Assembly (NCBI RefSeq): GCF_003046295.1 | Contig: NZ_PZZN01000002.1 | Location: forward strand, 868,001-932,000 | Reading direction: 5' to 3' | Source: Sphingomonas aerolata | GTDB taxonomy: Bacteria > Pseudomonadota > Alphaproteobacteria > Sphingomonadales > Sphingomonadaceae | DNA length: 64,000 nucleotides | Part shown: positions 25,548 to 34,986 of the stretch, piece by piece | Layout: each line of letters starts with the position of its first letter | How positions within the stretch are numbered: the stretch's first letter is position 1 | Notes under the pieces: generated by a model | Seen by the model: the letters and a program-made list of their open reading frames with translations, nothing else | Told to the model about the DNA's origin: nothing | The model's database searches: none | Program-made: the position numbers and the translations under genes

Positions 25548-26450
25548 TCAGGCGGCGAGCAGGCGCTTTTCGCCGGCGATGCGCATCATCGCCTTTTGTA
25601 GCTTCTCGAACGCGCGTACCTCGATCTGGCGGACGCGTTCGCGCGATACGCCGTAGACCTGCGACAATTCCTCGAGCGTCTTGGGATCGTCGGTCAGGCG
25701 GCGTTCGGTGAGGATATGCTGCTCGCGATCATTCAGGTCGTCCATCGCGGAAACCAGCATCGAGTGGCGGACGTCGGCCTCCTGTGCGTCGGCAACGATC
25801 TTGTCCTGGAGCGGTGCGTCGTCCTGCAGCCAATCCTGCCACTGGCCTTCGCCGTCCTCGCGCATCGGCACGTTGAGCGAGGTGTCACCGCCCATCGCCA
25901 TGCGGCGGTTCATGCTAACGACGTCTGTCTCGGCGACACCGAGATCGGTGGCGATCTTCGTCACGTGCTCTGGGCGCAGATCACCATCCTCGAACGCATC
26001 GAGACGGCTCTTCATCCGTCGCAGATTGAAGAACAGCTTCTTCTGCGCTGCGGTGGTGCCCATCTTCACGAGCGACCAGCTGCGCAGGATATATTCCTGG
26101 ATCGACGCGCGGATCCACCACATCGCATAAGTCGCGAGGCGGAAGCCGCGCTCCGGCTCGAATTTCTTCACGCCCTGCATCAGGCCGATATTGCCTTCCG
26201 AAATCAGCTCGGAGGTGGGCAGGCCGTAACCACGATAGCCCATGGCGATCTTGGCCACGAGACGGAGATGCGACGTCACCAGCTGCGCCGCAGCATCGGT
26301 GTCGCCATGCTCCTGGAACCGCTTGGCGAGCATATATTCCTGCTCAGGTTGCAGGATAGGGAATTTCTTGATCTCAGCGAGATAGCGATTGAGACCCGCC
26401 TCGCTGCCGAGCGCAGGTATCGTCGCTGGAACGTTGGAGCGGGCTGCCAT
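25548..26450 (-). CDS. rpoH: RNA polymerase sigma-32 factor RpoH
   Basis: 300 residues from ATG 26450 (AAAGGGAAG upstream); an in-frame extension to 26477 is less likely. Group sigma-70 signatures are present: LVTSHLRLVAKIAMGYRGYGLP, SEGNIGLMQGVKKFEPERGFRLATYAMWWI (region 2), and the RpoH box KLFFNLRRMKSRLDAFEDGDL near residue 140. The C-terminal HTH reads LEELSQVYGVSRERVRQIE. It directs heat-shock transcription. Alphaproteobacteria often have more than one rpoH. Confidence 0.96.
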   Translation of the reverse strand: MAARSNVPATIPALGSEAGLNRYLAEIKKFPILQPEQEYMLAKRFQEHGDTDAAAQLVTSHLRLVAKIAMGYRGYGLPTSELISEGNIGLMQGVKKFEPERGFRLATYAMWWIRASIQEYILRSWSLVKMGTTAAQKKLFFNLRRMKSRLDAFEDGDLRPEHVTKIATDLGVAETDVVSMNRRMAMGGDTSLNVPMREDGEGQWQDWLQDDAPLQDKIVADAQEADVRHSMLVSAMDDLNDREQHILTERRLTDDPKTLEELSQVYGVSRERVRQIEVRAFEKLQKAMMRIAGEKRLLAA

Positions 26451-26502
26451 GGTAGTCTTCCCTTTCTGCGAAACCATACCGCACTGCGGCAGGGTTCGAT
26501 AT

Positions 26503-27450
26503 CTATACGTGAAGCTCGCTGAACAGTTCCTGCATGTCCGCAGGCATCCTGCTTTCGAACGCCAAAGCGTTACTATTTATAGGATGGATGAACCCAAGAT
26601 ACGCGGCGTGCAAGGCCTGACGGCGGAAACCAAGCGTTTCGAGCAGCGTCTTCTGACCGGGCCGGTTTCTACCGTAGACCGGGTCGCCGAGCAAGGCGTG
26701 CCCGATCGAGGCCATGTGGACGCGCACCTGATGCGTGCGACCCGTTTCGAGCCGGCACTCGACCAGCGCGGCATCGCGAAGCGGTTGCAGCGTCGTGAAG
26801 TGCGTGACGGCGCGTTTGCCGCCCTGAACGATCGCGATCTTCTTCCGGTTTTGCGGACTGCGCGCCAGCGGGGCATCGACGGTTCCTGAGGAAGGGCGCG
26901 GGATCCCGCCGACGATCGCGCGGTAGCGGCGATCGATGCTGTGATCGTGGAACTGCTTGGCCAGTCCCTCATGCGCGCGGTCGCTCTTCGCGGCGATCAT
27001 CAACCCGGAGGTATCCTTGTCGATCCGGTGGACGATGCCCGGACGCGCGACCCCACCGATCCCCGACAGATTGCCTGCGCAATGGTGAAGCAGCGCGTTG
27101 ACGAGCGTGCCGTCGAAATTGCCTGCTGCAGGATGCACGACCAGACCCGCCTGCTTGTCAACGACGATCAGATGCTCGTCTTCATAGGCGATGACGAGCG
27201 GGATGTCCTGCGCCTCGTTATGCAGCGGCGTCGGCGGGGGGACGGCGATCGCGAAGGTCTGACCGGCTGACGCCTTTTTCGACGAATCACGCCAGGGCTG
27301 ACCTGCCTGCGATACCGCGCCAGCGGCGATCAACGTCTTCAGACGTTCGCGCGACATCGTCGGGACGGCATCCGCGAGCGCCCGGTCGAGACGCCATCCA
27401 TCGGCCGCCGCGGCGATTCTCGCTTCAATCGTGGCACCCCCCCGGTCCAT
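26503..27450 (-). CDS. RluA-family pseudouridine synthase (RluD-like)
   Basis: 315 residues: an S4 RNA-binding region (residues 15-75, RLDRALADAVPTMSRERLKTLI), then the catalytic domain with VVHRIDKDTSG holding the essential Asp (about residue 148), and GRTHQVRVHMA. It most likely modifies 23S rRNA helix 69 (RluD role); assignment to RluC or RluA cannot be excluded. Divergent from the JAMM gene with 17 bases between the two starts. Confidence 0.9.
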   Translation of the reverse strand: MDRGGATIEARIAAAADGWRLDRALADAVPTMSRERLKTLIAAGAVSQAGQPWRDSSKKASAGQTFAIAVPPPTPLHNEAQDIPLVIAYEDEHLIVVDKQAGLVVHPAAGNFDGTLVNALLHHCAGNLSGIGGVARPGIVHRIDKDTSGLMIAAKSDRAHEGLAKQFHDHSIDRRYRAIVGGIPRPSSGTVDAPLARSPQNRKKIAIVQGGKRAVTHFTTLQPLRDAALVECRLETGRTHQVRVHMASIGHALLGDPVYGRNRPGQKTLLETLGFRRQALHAAYLGFIHPINSNALAFESRMPADMQELFSELHV

Positions 27451-27467
27451 GCGGTAGCGATGTGGCG

Positions 27468-27860
27468 ATGAGCGTTACGATTTCAAGCAGCGTCCTCGAT
27501 AGGATTATCGCTCTGGCGGCGGCATCGCAGGACGGGGAGATTTGCGGACTGCTGTTCGGCGCGCCGGATGCGATCGCAACGGCAGAGCCTTGCGCGAACG
27601 TCGCGGAACATCCCGCCCGCAGCTTCGAAATCGATCCTGCAGCGCTGCTGGCCGCGCATCGTCGCGCGCGCCACGGCGGCCCAGCGGTCATCGGTCATTA
27701 CCACTCGCATCCCACGGGCAACCCCGTGCCGTCGCCGCGCGACGCCGCGCAGGCGATGGGCGACGGAGCGATCTGGCTGATCATCGGCGGCAGGCAAGCC
27801 CGCGCTTGGCGGTCTCACGCCCCCGGTGCATTTGCCGAGGTTGCCATTGTGCTGATTTGA
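27468..27860 (+). CDS. M67-family (JAMM/MPN+) metallopeptidase
   Basis: 130 residues. Zinc motif H-x-H-x10-D is GHYHSHPTGNPVPSPRD (about residues 79-95), and the catalytic Glu is in DGEICGLLFG (about 23). ATG 27468 is preferred; a GTG two codons earlier is possible. Bacterial JAMM proteins cleave isopeptide-like or C-terminal bonds in sulfur-carrier pathways (for example CysO-type) or process cell-wall peptides. No sulfur-carrier protein is adjacent. Confidence 0.88.
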   Translation: MSVTISSSVLDRIIALAAASQDGEICGLLFGAPDAIATAEPCANVAEHPARSFEIDPAALLAAHRRARHGGPAVIGHYHSHPTGNPVPSPRDAAQAMGDGAIWLIIGGRQARAWRSHAPGAFAEVAIVLI

Positions 27861-27964
27861 CGTGATCCGCCGAGCATAGAGCGCGAAGCGCCAACGATGC
27901 GCCTTGCCGCTTGCCAGCCAATCGTGGCGAGGTCAGAACGGCACATGTTTTCGAGAGGATATTC

Positions 27965-28609
27965 ATGACTGTCAGCCCGGTCGATTTTGCCAGCCTGTTG
28001 TGTTCGCGTTTGTGTCACGACCTGCTGTCGCCGGTCGGCGCGCTCAACAACGGGCTCGAACTGCTGGCAGACGAAGCCGATCCGGCAATGCGTGCGCGGT
28101 GCATGGAGCTGCTGGCGGACAGCGCACGCGCATCGGCGAGCAAGCTGAAATTCTTTCGCCTGGCCTTCGGTGCTGCGGGAGGATTTGGCGAGGAGGTCGC
28201 AACCCGCGAGGCCAAGTCCGCGATTGAAGGGCTGATCGCCGAGAACAAGCGGATCGAGCTCGCCTGGCTCGTGGACGAGGAAACGATGCCCAAGGCGGCG
28301 ATCAAGGTCCTGCTCAATTTGGTGCTGATCGGCAGCGAATCGCTGGTGCGTGGCGGCCGGATGGAGATTGGCGGCGAGGACAATGCCGGCCATCTCGAGG
28401 TGGTCGTGAAGGTCGAGGGGCCGCGGCTCGTCCTGGACCCCGAAATTCGTCGGACGCTGGTCGACGGTCCTGGCGATACTGCGGTAACGCCGCGCGCGGC
28501 CGCCGCTTATATGGTGCACACGCTCGTCGCCGAGAGCGGGGGCAGCATGCAGATCTTTGAACCGTCCGACGGCGTCATGATCTTCGGTGCGGTGTTCAAC
28601 GCGCGATAA
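27965..28609 (+). CDS. chpT: Histidine phosphotransferase ChpT
   Basis: 214 residues from ATG 27965 with GAGAGGA upstream. The phospho-accepting His18 lies in RLCHDLLSPVGALNNGLEL, the hallmark of ChpT, followed by a degenerate HATPase-like domain with no N- or G-box. In alphaproteobacteria ChpT relays phosphate from hybrid kinase CckA to CtrA and CpdR, controlling the cell cycle, flagella and gene-transfer agents. Here it precedes a chemotaxis operon by 100 bases. Confidence 0.93.
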   Translation: MTVSPVDFASLLCSRLCHDLLSPVGALNNGLELLADEADPAMRARCMELLADSARASASKLKFFRLAFGAAGGFGEEVATREAKSAIEGLIAENKRIELAWLVDEETMPKAAIKVLLNLVLIGSESLVRGGRMEIGGEDNAGHLEVVVKVEGPRLVLDPEIRRTLVDGPGDTAVTPRAAAAYMVHTLVAESGGSMQIFEPSDGVMIFGAVFNAR

Positions 28610-28709
28610 CTTGGCTGGATACGGTGGTGCGGTGGGGGAGGAGCGATCCTAACGCGGCCTTAACCCCTGTTCGTCATGACGGGCCCGACGCACGCGTTCC
28701 GGGGCCCGC

Positions 28710-31064
28710 ATGGACGATCTTCTACAGGAATTCATAGCCGAGACGCGCGAGACGCTGGAGGCGCTGTCGGGCGAGATTGTCGCCTGGGAGGCGGCGCCGA
28801 CGGATCGCGCGCGGCTCGACGCAATCTTCCGCTTCGTTCACACGGTGAAGGGCAGCTGCGGGTTTCTCGACATCCCCCGGCTGGCCCGGCTGAGCCATGC
28901 CGCTGAAGACGTGCTTGCGGCGGTTCGGGACAACAAGCGCGTGCCCGACACCGCGCTGGTGAATGCCGTGCTCGCGATCGTCGACCGGATCGGCGAGATC
29001 GTCGAGGCGATCGATGCCGGCGCGGCGCTGGATGATGCAAGCGAGGAACTGCTGATCACGGCGCTGGCGGAGGACGCCACGCCGGCGGCCGTGCCCGTGC
29101 ATGTCGCAACCGTGCGGGCCAGCAGCCGCAGTGTCCGTCTGAACGTCGATCTGCTCGACCGGATGATGAGCGGCATGTCCGACATGGTGCTCGCGCGCAA
29201 CGAACTGGCGCGGCGATTGCGAGATAACGTCAGCGATCCGCATGTTGATGCTGCGCTCGAACGGCTCTCGCTGACCGTCGCCGACATGCGAGACACGGTG
29301 ACGCGGACCCGGATGCAGAAGATCGATGCGCTGTTCTCGGCGCTGCCGCGCATGGTCCGCGATACCAGCGCGGAACTGGGCAAGGCGGTCAACCTGGTGA
29401 TCGAGGGCTCTGACGTCGAGCTCGACCGCGAGCTGATCGAGCTGATTCGCGATCCGCTGGCACATATCATCCGCAACGCCGTCGATCACGGGATCGAGTC
29501 GCCGGCCGACCGTCTGGCCGCGGGCAAGCCCGCGACGGGGCGACTCGTCGTGTCCGCACGCCAGTCGGGCAACCAGATCCTCATCGAGATCAGCGACGAC
29601 GGACGTGGCATCGACGTTGCGCGGATCGTCAGCAAGGCCAAGGACCAGGCCCTGCGTACCGAAGCGCAGATCGGCGCGATGGATGAGGACGCAAAACTCG
29701 ATCTCGTGTTCGAAGCGGGACTGTCGAGCCGCGACACGGTCACGACAGTCTCTGGACGCGGCGTCGGTATGGATGTCGTGCGCGCCAATATCGAGCATAT
29801 CGGCGGGCGCATCGCGCTGTGCAACATGCCCGGCCGCGGGCTTCGGATCGTCATTCACGTGCCGCTGACGCTGTCGATCCTGTCGACGATCATCGTCAGC
29901 GTGGGGACGCAGCGTTTTGCGCTGGCGCGGCAGTCGATCGAGGAGATCGTCAGGGTCCGTGGAACGCAGGTGCGGATCGACACGATCGGAGATGCATCGG
30001 CCGTCGCGGTCAGGGGACGGCGGATGCCGCTGGTCCCGCTGGCCGCGCTGTTCGGGCTGGGCGACCATGACCCTGGCACGCTCGTGATCGTGTCGACCCG
30101 CGAAGGCGATTATGCGCTCGGCGTCGACGATGTGCTCGACGCGGAGGAACTGGTCGTCAAACCCGCCTCGCCGCACGTGATGGCGACCGGCGTCTACGCC
30201 GGCCAGACGCTGCCCGACAGCGGCCTGCCGATGCTGCTGCTCGACGGAGCGGGGATCGCGCATGTCGCGGGGCTGCGGTTTTCCGCCCTCGCGGTCGCGC
30301 ACGACGAGGCGGCGGCGGACAGCGTTGCCGGCGTACAGGCGCTGCTGTTCGACGATCTGGACGGCAAGCGCCGCGTGATCGCGCTGGCGGTGATCGACCG
30401 GGTCGAACCGGTGGCGACGTCGGCGATCAGCTTTACGGCGGGCGCGCTGCGTCTCGCCATCGGCGGGGCGATCGTGCCGTTGCATTCGGTCGGCACGATC
30501 GGCGACCGGGAAGAGGTCGCCGTACTCCGTCTGACCGATGGCGACAGCGAGATGGCCTATGCGATCGCGGAGGCGATCGAGATCGTCGAATTGCCGCCCG
30601 AAATGGCGCCGGCTAATGGCGGCGGGCCGATCGCGGGCGTCGTGATCATCGGCGGTGAGCAGGTCGAGCTGATCGATCCACACGCGTTGTTCGCGGGCGA
30701 GCCGGTCCGGCGTGCCTCGCGCCCGGTCTGCCTGTTGCAGAGCGACAGCAGCGGGTGGATGGAGACGTTCCTCAAACCCGCGCTCGAGGCGTCGGGCTAT
30801 CGGTGTGTGACACGCCTCGCCGCGGGCGAGACGCCTGCGGTCGCGCTGGCGATGGAGGATGGGCCGGTCGAGGCGGTCGCCGCCCCGATCGTCACGCTGC
30901 GCCGTAATCGGGAGGGTACAGGTGCGCAGGACCACAGCATCTATCGCTATGACCGTCCGGCGCTGATCGAGGAACTCGCGCGGCGGGTCGCGGCGCAGGC
31001 CGGCGCGCAACAAGAGGATTCAGCACCGTATATTCGCGCCGTGACGAGTGGGGGAGCGCGCTGA
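28710..31064 (+). CDS. cheA: Chemotaxis histidine kinase CheA with a degenerate C-terminal tail
   Basis: 784 residues. HPt domain 1-105 with His44 (FVHTVKGSCGF); dimerisation helices around 145-200; HATPase with IRNAVDHGIE (N box), DDGRGID and SGRGVGMDV (G boxes); CheW-like domain from about 385 (LSTIIVSVGTQRFALARQSIEEIV). Beyond it are a second CheW-like stretch and, near residue 675-745, a segment resembling the start of a receiver domain (VCLLQSDSSGWMETFLKPALEASGY) that lacks a recognisable phospho-Asp and lysine. The P2 docking domain is absent or very short. cheW begins across its stop (TGATG). Confidence 0.93.
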   Translation: MDDLLQEFIAETRETLEALSGEIVAWEAAPTDRARLDAIFRFVHTVKGSCGFLDIPRLARLSHAAEDVLAAVRDNKRVPDTALVNAVLAIVDRIGEIVEAIDAGAALDDASEELLITALAEDATPAAVPVHVATVRASSRSVRLNVDLLDRMMSGMSDMVLARNELARRLRDNVSDPHVDAALERLSLTVADMRDTVTRTRMQKIDALFSALPRMVRDTSAELGKAVNLVIEGSDVELDRELIELIRDPLAHIIRNAVDHGIESPADRLAAGKPATGRLVVSARQSGNQILIEISDDGRGIDVARIVSKAKDQALRTEAQIGAMDEDAKLDLVFEAGLSSRDTVTTVSGRGVGMDVVRANIEHIGGRIALCNMPGRGLRIVIHVPLTLSILSTIIVSVGTQRFALARQSIEEIVRVRGTQVRIDTIGDASAVAVRGRRMPLVPLAALFGLGDHDPGTLVIVSTREGDYALGVDDVLDAEELVVKPASPHVMATGVYAGQTLPDSGLPMLLLDGAGIAHVAGLRFSALAVAHDEAAADSVAGVQALLFDDLDGKRRVIALAVIDRVEPVATSAISFTAGALRLAIGGAIVPLHSVGTIGDREEVAVLRLTDGDSEMAYAIAEAIEIVELPPEMAPANGGGPIAGVVIIGGEQVELIDPHALFAGEPVRRASRPVCLLQSDSSGWMETFLKPALEASGYRCVTRLAAGETPAVALAMEDGPVEAVAAPIVTLRRNREGTGAQDHSIYRYDRPALIEELARRVAAQAGAQQEDSAPYIRAVTSGGAR

Positions 31065-31495
31065 TGGAATTGTTTCTGATCGCGCATATCGCCGGGCGCG
31101 GCGTCGCGATTCCGGCAGAGCAGGTCGGCTCGGTCGTCGATATCGGTGATGTCGTCGCGGTGCCGCAGGCGGAGGCGGCGATCCGTGGGCTGACCGCGCT
31201 TCGCAGCCGGGTCGTGACGGTGATCGACACCGGCACCGCGCTGGGGCTCGCGCCGACGCCCGAAACTGCCAGGCGGGCAGTCATCACGCAGGTCGACGGG
31301 CATGACTATGCGATCCTGGTCGACTCGCTTGAGGATGTCGCGCCGTTCGAGCGGCTGCCGCTGTCGTCGGGACTGGCGCTCAACCACGGCTGGGCGGCGG
31401 CGGCGTCGGGGCTGGTCGATCGCGATGGCGAGCCGATGCTGGTGCTAGACCTGACCGCAGTCGTGCCGTCGTCCTTGCCCGCGCTCGTCGCCTGA
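31064..31495 (+). CDS. cheW: Chemotaxis coupling protein CheW
   Basis: 143 residues, one CheW domain (FLIAHIAGRGVAIPAEQVGSVVDIGDV; VVTVIDTGTALGL; DYAILVDSLEDV). It links chemoreceptors to CheA. The ATG overlaps the cheA stop by one base. No receptor gene is in the window. Confidence 0.9.
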   Translation: MELFLIAHIAGRGVAIPAEQVGSVVDIGDVVAVPQAEAAIRGLTALRSRVVTVIDTGTALGLAPTPETARRAVITQVDGHDYAILVDSLEDVAPFERLPLSSGLALNHGWAAAASGLVDRDGEPMLVLDLTAVVPSSLPALVA

Positions 31496-31580
31496 ACAGC
31501 GGCCAACTCGCGCGCGCTTAACCCGGTGCTTACGCTTTGCCGGCTAAAGCGGGCGCCATGATCACCCCGGAAGGCTTTCC

Positions 31581-31946
31581 ATGAAGACCTGTCTTGTCGT
31601 TGATGATTCGAAGGTGATCCGCAAGGTCGCGCGTCACATCCTCGAAACGCTTGATTTTACCGTTCGCGAGGCATGTGACGGCCAGGAGGCGCTCCAGTGC
31701 TGTCTGGAGTCGGTTCCGGACGTCATCCTGCTCGACTGGAACATGCCCGTCATGAGCGGCATGGATTTCCTGCGAGCGCTGCGCGACAGCGATATCACGC
31801 AGCGTCCCAAGGTCGTCTTCTGCACGACCGAGAACGGGATGGCCTATATCCGCGCGGCGATCGAGGCGGGCGCCGACGAATATGTCATGAAGCCGTTCGA
31901 CCGCGAAACCCTCGCATCGAAATTGCAAATCGTCGGCATGGCCTGA
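31581..31946 (+). CDS. cheY: Single-domain response regulator CheY
   Basis: 121 residues, complete receiver domain: acidic pair D8-D9 (VVDDSKV), phospho-acceptor D52 (ILLDWNMP), Thr in FCTTENG and Lys in YVMKPFD. No output domain. It is the likely flagellar-switch regulator phosphorylated by CheA. AAGGC lies upstream of the ATG. Confidence 0.93.
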   Translation: MKTCLVVDDSKVIRKVARHILETLDFTVREACDGQEALQCCLESVPDVILLDWNMPVMSGMDFLRALRDSDITQRPKVVFCTTENGMAYIRAAIEAGADEYVMKPFDRETLASKLQIVGMA

Positions 31947-31963
31947 GCGGGTCTTACGACGCC

Positions 31964-33103
31964 GTGGCCGCCTCGCTGCCCCTTCCACCGCTGCCGCGGT
32001 CGCCATTGTCCGCCGTCGCGCGTGTCCTGATCGTCGATGATTCGGTGGTCGCCCGCGCGGTGATGGCGCGGCTGATCGACGCGAGCGCGCAGTTTACCGT
32101 CGTCGGTGCGGTCGCCAATGCGGGAGCCGCACTCGAGTTCCTGCGCTCTGCCGAGGTCGATTTCATCCTGCTCGATATCGAAATGCCGGGGGTCGATGGG
32201 CTGACCGCGCTGCCGGACCTGATTGCCGCGGGACAGGGTGCCAAGATCCTGATCGTCTCCTCCTCAGCCGATGAGGGCGGTGCGGCCGCGGTCCAGGCGC
32301 TCGCGCTCGGGGCGGCGGAAACGTTGGTGAAGCCGGGCGCCAGCGGCATGTCTGGCCGCTTTGCAACCGCGCTGGTCGAAAAGCTCGAACGCCTGTGCGA
32401 AGCCCCGACCGCGATTGTGCCTACCCGCGCGTCGGGACTGAGAAGCGCGCGCAACGTCACGGCCGCGCTTGAGCCGCTGTGCAGCCGGGGTGCTGCGGAT
32501 CAGGGCCGTTCCGTCGCGGCCGGCGACGCCTATGACATCGTCGCGATCGGTGCATCGACCGGCGGGATCCACGCGCTGAGCCAGTTGCTGCGTGAGTTGC
32601 CCTCCACGTTCCAGCTGCCGATCCTGATCACGCAACATTTGCCCGCGTCGTTCATGCCGTATTTCGCGGCACAACTCACGGTCCTGTCCGGCCGGCCGTG
32701 CGACGTCGCGACCGATCGCCTGCGAATCCGCCCCGGCCGCCTGTTCATCGCCCCCGGCGACGCCCACATGACCTGCGTGCGGCTGAGCGATGGCGGTGCC
32801 GCGATCCGCCTCAGGCAGGGCGTCGTCGGCAGCGGTTGCCTGCCCTCGGTCGATCCGATGCTGGGATCGGTCGCCCAGGTCTTTGGCGCGCGCGCGCTGG
32901 CTATCATGCTGAGCGGCATGGGGCGCGACGGTGCGGAGGGGGCCCGACAGGTCCACGACGCCGGCGGCAGCGTGGTCGCTCAGGATCAGACGACGTCAGT
33001 CGTCTGGGGCATGCCGGGCGCAGTCGTGTCGTCGGGTGTCGCTGCGGCGATACTGCCCCCCGAGGCGATCGGGCGGCTCATCGCGTCGCAGCGCCGTCCA
33101 TGA
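31964..33103 (+). CDS. cheB: Chemotaxis glutamate methylesterase CheB
   Basis: Receiver domain (VLIVDDSVVAR, LLDIEMPG) plus methylesterase domain with the catalytic Ser in GASTGGIHAL, His in ITQHLP and Asp in GMGRDGAEGA. GTG at 31964 gives 379 residues; TTG at 32006 is another possible start, as the ribosome site is weak for both. It demethylates or deamidates receptors when phosphorylated. The cheR ATG overlaps its stop. Confidence 0.92.
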   Translation: MAASLPLPPLPRSPLSAVARVLIVDDSVVARAVMARLIDASAQFTVVGAVANAGAALEFLRSAEVDFILLDIEMPGVDGLTALPDLIAAGQGAKILIVSSSADEGGAAAVQALALGAAETLVKPGASGMSGRFATALVEKLERLCEAPTAIVPTRASGLRSARNVTAALEPLCSRGAADQGRSVAAGDAYDIVAIGASTGGIHALSQLLRELPSTFQLPILITQHLPASFMPYFAAQLTVLSGRPCDVATDRLRIRPGRLFIAPGDAHMTCVRLSDGGAAIRLRQGVVGSGCLPSVDPMLGSVAQVFGARALAIMLSGMGRDGAEGARQVHDAGGSVVAQDQTTSVVWGMPGAVVSSGVAAAILPPEAIGRLIASQRRP

Positions 33104-34011
33104 TGGGCGCGTCAGCGTTGCGCGGGCGGAGCATGCCGACCACGGCCCCGTCATCCTCACCGGCCCCGGCGGCCTCCCAGGCGACGATCGACGTGCTGAC
33201 CGCGCTGCTGGAAGCGCGGACGGGACAGCAGATCGCGGCCTATCGCTCCTGGCGCCTCGATACAGCGCTGAAGCCGCTGTTGCGTGAACGCCAGCTCGGC
33301 AGCCTTGATGAGCTGGTTGCGCAGTTGCTGGCCGGAAAGGATCGGGAGATCGGCGAGCATATCGTCGATGCGCTGCTGAACCAGGAAACGTCGTTCTACC
33401 GGGACGCGCAGGTCTTCGAGCACCTCGTCGCGGCGATCGCGGATGCCGAGACCGCCGGTCATCGCATCCGGATCTGGTGCGCGGGATGTTCGACCGGGCA
33501 GGAGCCGCTGTCACTGGCGATGTTGTTCGCCGAGCGGCACGAGACGACCGGTGCGCCGGTTCCGGATATCGTCGCAACCGACGTTTCGGGTGCCGCAATC
33601 GCCCGCGCACGGTCGGGGCGTTTCACGCAGTTCGAAATTCAGCGCGGGTTACCGATCCGTCGGATGATGCGGTGGTTCGACGGTGTCGGCGCGGACTGGG
33701 TCGCCAAGCCAGAGCTGGTAAAGCTTGTCACGTTCCGGCGCGTGAATCTCGTGTCCGATGCGGCGCCCGCAGGACGTTTCGACCTGGTCCTGTGCCGCAA
33801 TGTCCTGTTGTACCTGACGGCGGAGACGAAATTGCGGGTGTTCTCGACGATCGCACGGGCGTTGCGGCCCGGCGGCCTGTTCGTCATGGGCGCGGGGGAG
33901 ACGGTGAGCGGGCAGACCCCGTTGTTCGAGCCCAGCCAGCGCTATCGCGGCTTCTACGAAACGCCGTCGTCAAGCACTGGCGATCCGCGGCTTCGCGCGC
34001 CCGGGTCCTGA
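33100..34011 (+). CDS. cheR: Chemotaxis protein methyltransferase CheR
   Basis: 303 residues; ATG 33100 overlaps the cheB stop. After a variable N-terminus come the CheR N-domain (DVLTALLEARTGQQIAAYRSWRLDTALKPLL) and the SAM-binding domain (IWCAGCSTGQEPLSLAM near residue 125; FDLVLCRNVLLYL near 230). It methylates glutamates of chemoreceptors using S-adenosylmethionine. It ends the cluster. Confidence 0.92.
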   Translation: MMGASALRGRSMPTTAPSSSPAPAASQATIDVLTALLEARTGQQIAAYRSWRLDTALKPLLRERQLGSLDELVAQLLAGKDREIGEHIVDALLNQETSFYRDAQVFEHLVAAIADAETAGHRIRIWCAGCSTGQEPLSLAMLFAERHETTGAPVPDIVATDVSGAAIARARSGRFTQFEIQRGLPIRRMMRWFDGVGADWVAKPELVKLVTFRRVNLVSDAAPAGRFDLVLCRNVLLYLTAETKLRVFSTIARALRPGGLFVMGAGETVSGQTPLFEPSQRYRGFYETPSSSTGDPRLRAPGS

Positions 34012-34071
34012 TCCCGCGATAGAGTGCTGCGGCAGTTTACATCGCGGTGCGATCCCGGCAAGCGTTGGGGG

Positions 34072-34986
34072 ATGACGATCCAAGCCGCACCTCCAGCGAC
34101 GCATCGGTTCGGCCTGCGCGACTTTGCGATCGTCGTCGTGATGAACGTGCTGTGGGGGCTCAACATCATCGCCGTGAAGATGGCGGTGACGGAGATCGCG
34201 CCGATGACGGCCGGGTTCCTGCGTCAGGTCATCGTGTTCGCAGTCTGCGCGAGCTGGTTCCGGCTGGTGCCGGGACGGACCGCGACGCTGGCACTGCTCG
34301 GACTGTTGTCGGGCGGCATCTTCTATCTGGTGATCAATCTGTCGCTGTCGGTCGCGACGAATATCGGCGCCTTGGCGATCGCCGGCCAGCTTGGCGTCCC
34401 GTTCGCGCTGCTGCTCGCGATCGTCGTTTTTCGCGAACGGATCCACTGGCCCCGGATGCTGGGGATAGGCCTGTCGATCCTGGGAGTGGTGCTGCTGGTC
34501 TTCGATCCGTCGGCAGCGCGCGAGGGCGCCGGTCTTGCGCTGACCGCGCTGGCAAGCCTGATCTGGGCGATCACCTCGCTGATCCAGCGGCGGCTCGTCG
34601 GCGTGCCGGTCCTGACGATCTATGCCTGGGTCGGGCTGATGGGGAGCCTGGTAATGGCGGTCGTGGCGATGATCACCGAGCCCGTAGCGATGCGCGCGAT
34701 CCCCGACCTGCCGCTTCGCACGGTCGGCTGGGTGGCGTTTTCCGCGATCGGATCGACGGTGATCGGCCAGGGCTCGATGTCGTGGCTGTTGCAGCGTCAT
34801 TCGGTTAGCGTTGTCACGCCGATGACGCTCGCCGCACCAATTATCTCTGTGTTCGCCGCGGCCTATTACTTCGGCAACCCGTTGACGCTATTGATGCTTG
34901 CAGGCGGAGGCGTTGCGATGCTCGGCGTCGCGATCGTCACGATCCGGACCGCACGCGCGGACCGGCTGGAGGGGAAGCTGGCTTGA
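34072..34986 (+). CDS. DMT-superfamily transporter with two EamA domains
   Basis: 304 residues from ATG 34072, about ten membrane helices in two EamA repeats (VLWGLNIIAVKMAVTEIAPMTAGFLR; ALASLIWAITSLIQRR). These transporters export or import amino acids, nucleotide-like or other small metabolites; specificity cannot be read from sequence. The amidase TTG start overlaps its stop. Confidence 0.88.
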   Translation: MTIQAAPPATHRFGLRDFAIVVVMNVLWGLNIIAVKMAVTEIAPMTAGFLRQVIVFAVCASWFRLVPGRTATLALLGLLSGGIFYLVINLSLSVATNIGALAIAGQLGVPFALLLAIVVFRERIHWPRMLGIGLSILGVVLLVFDPSAAREGAGLALTALASLIWAITSLIQRRLVGVPVLTIYAWVGLMGSLVMAVVAMITEPVAMRAIPDLPLRTVGWVAFSAIGSTVIGQGSMSWLLQRHSVSVVTPMTLAAPIISVFAAAYYFGNPLTLLMLAGGGVAMLGVAIVTIRTARADRLEGKLA

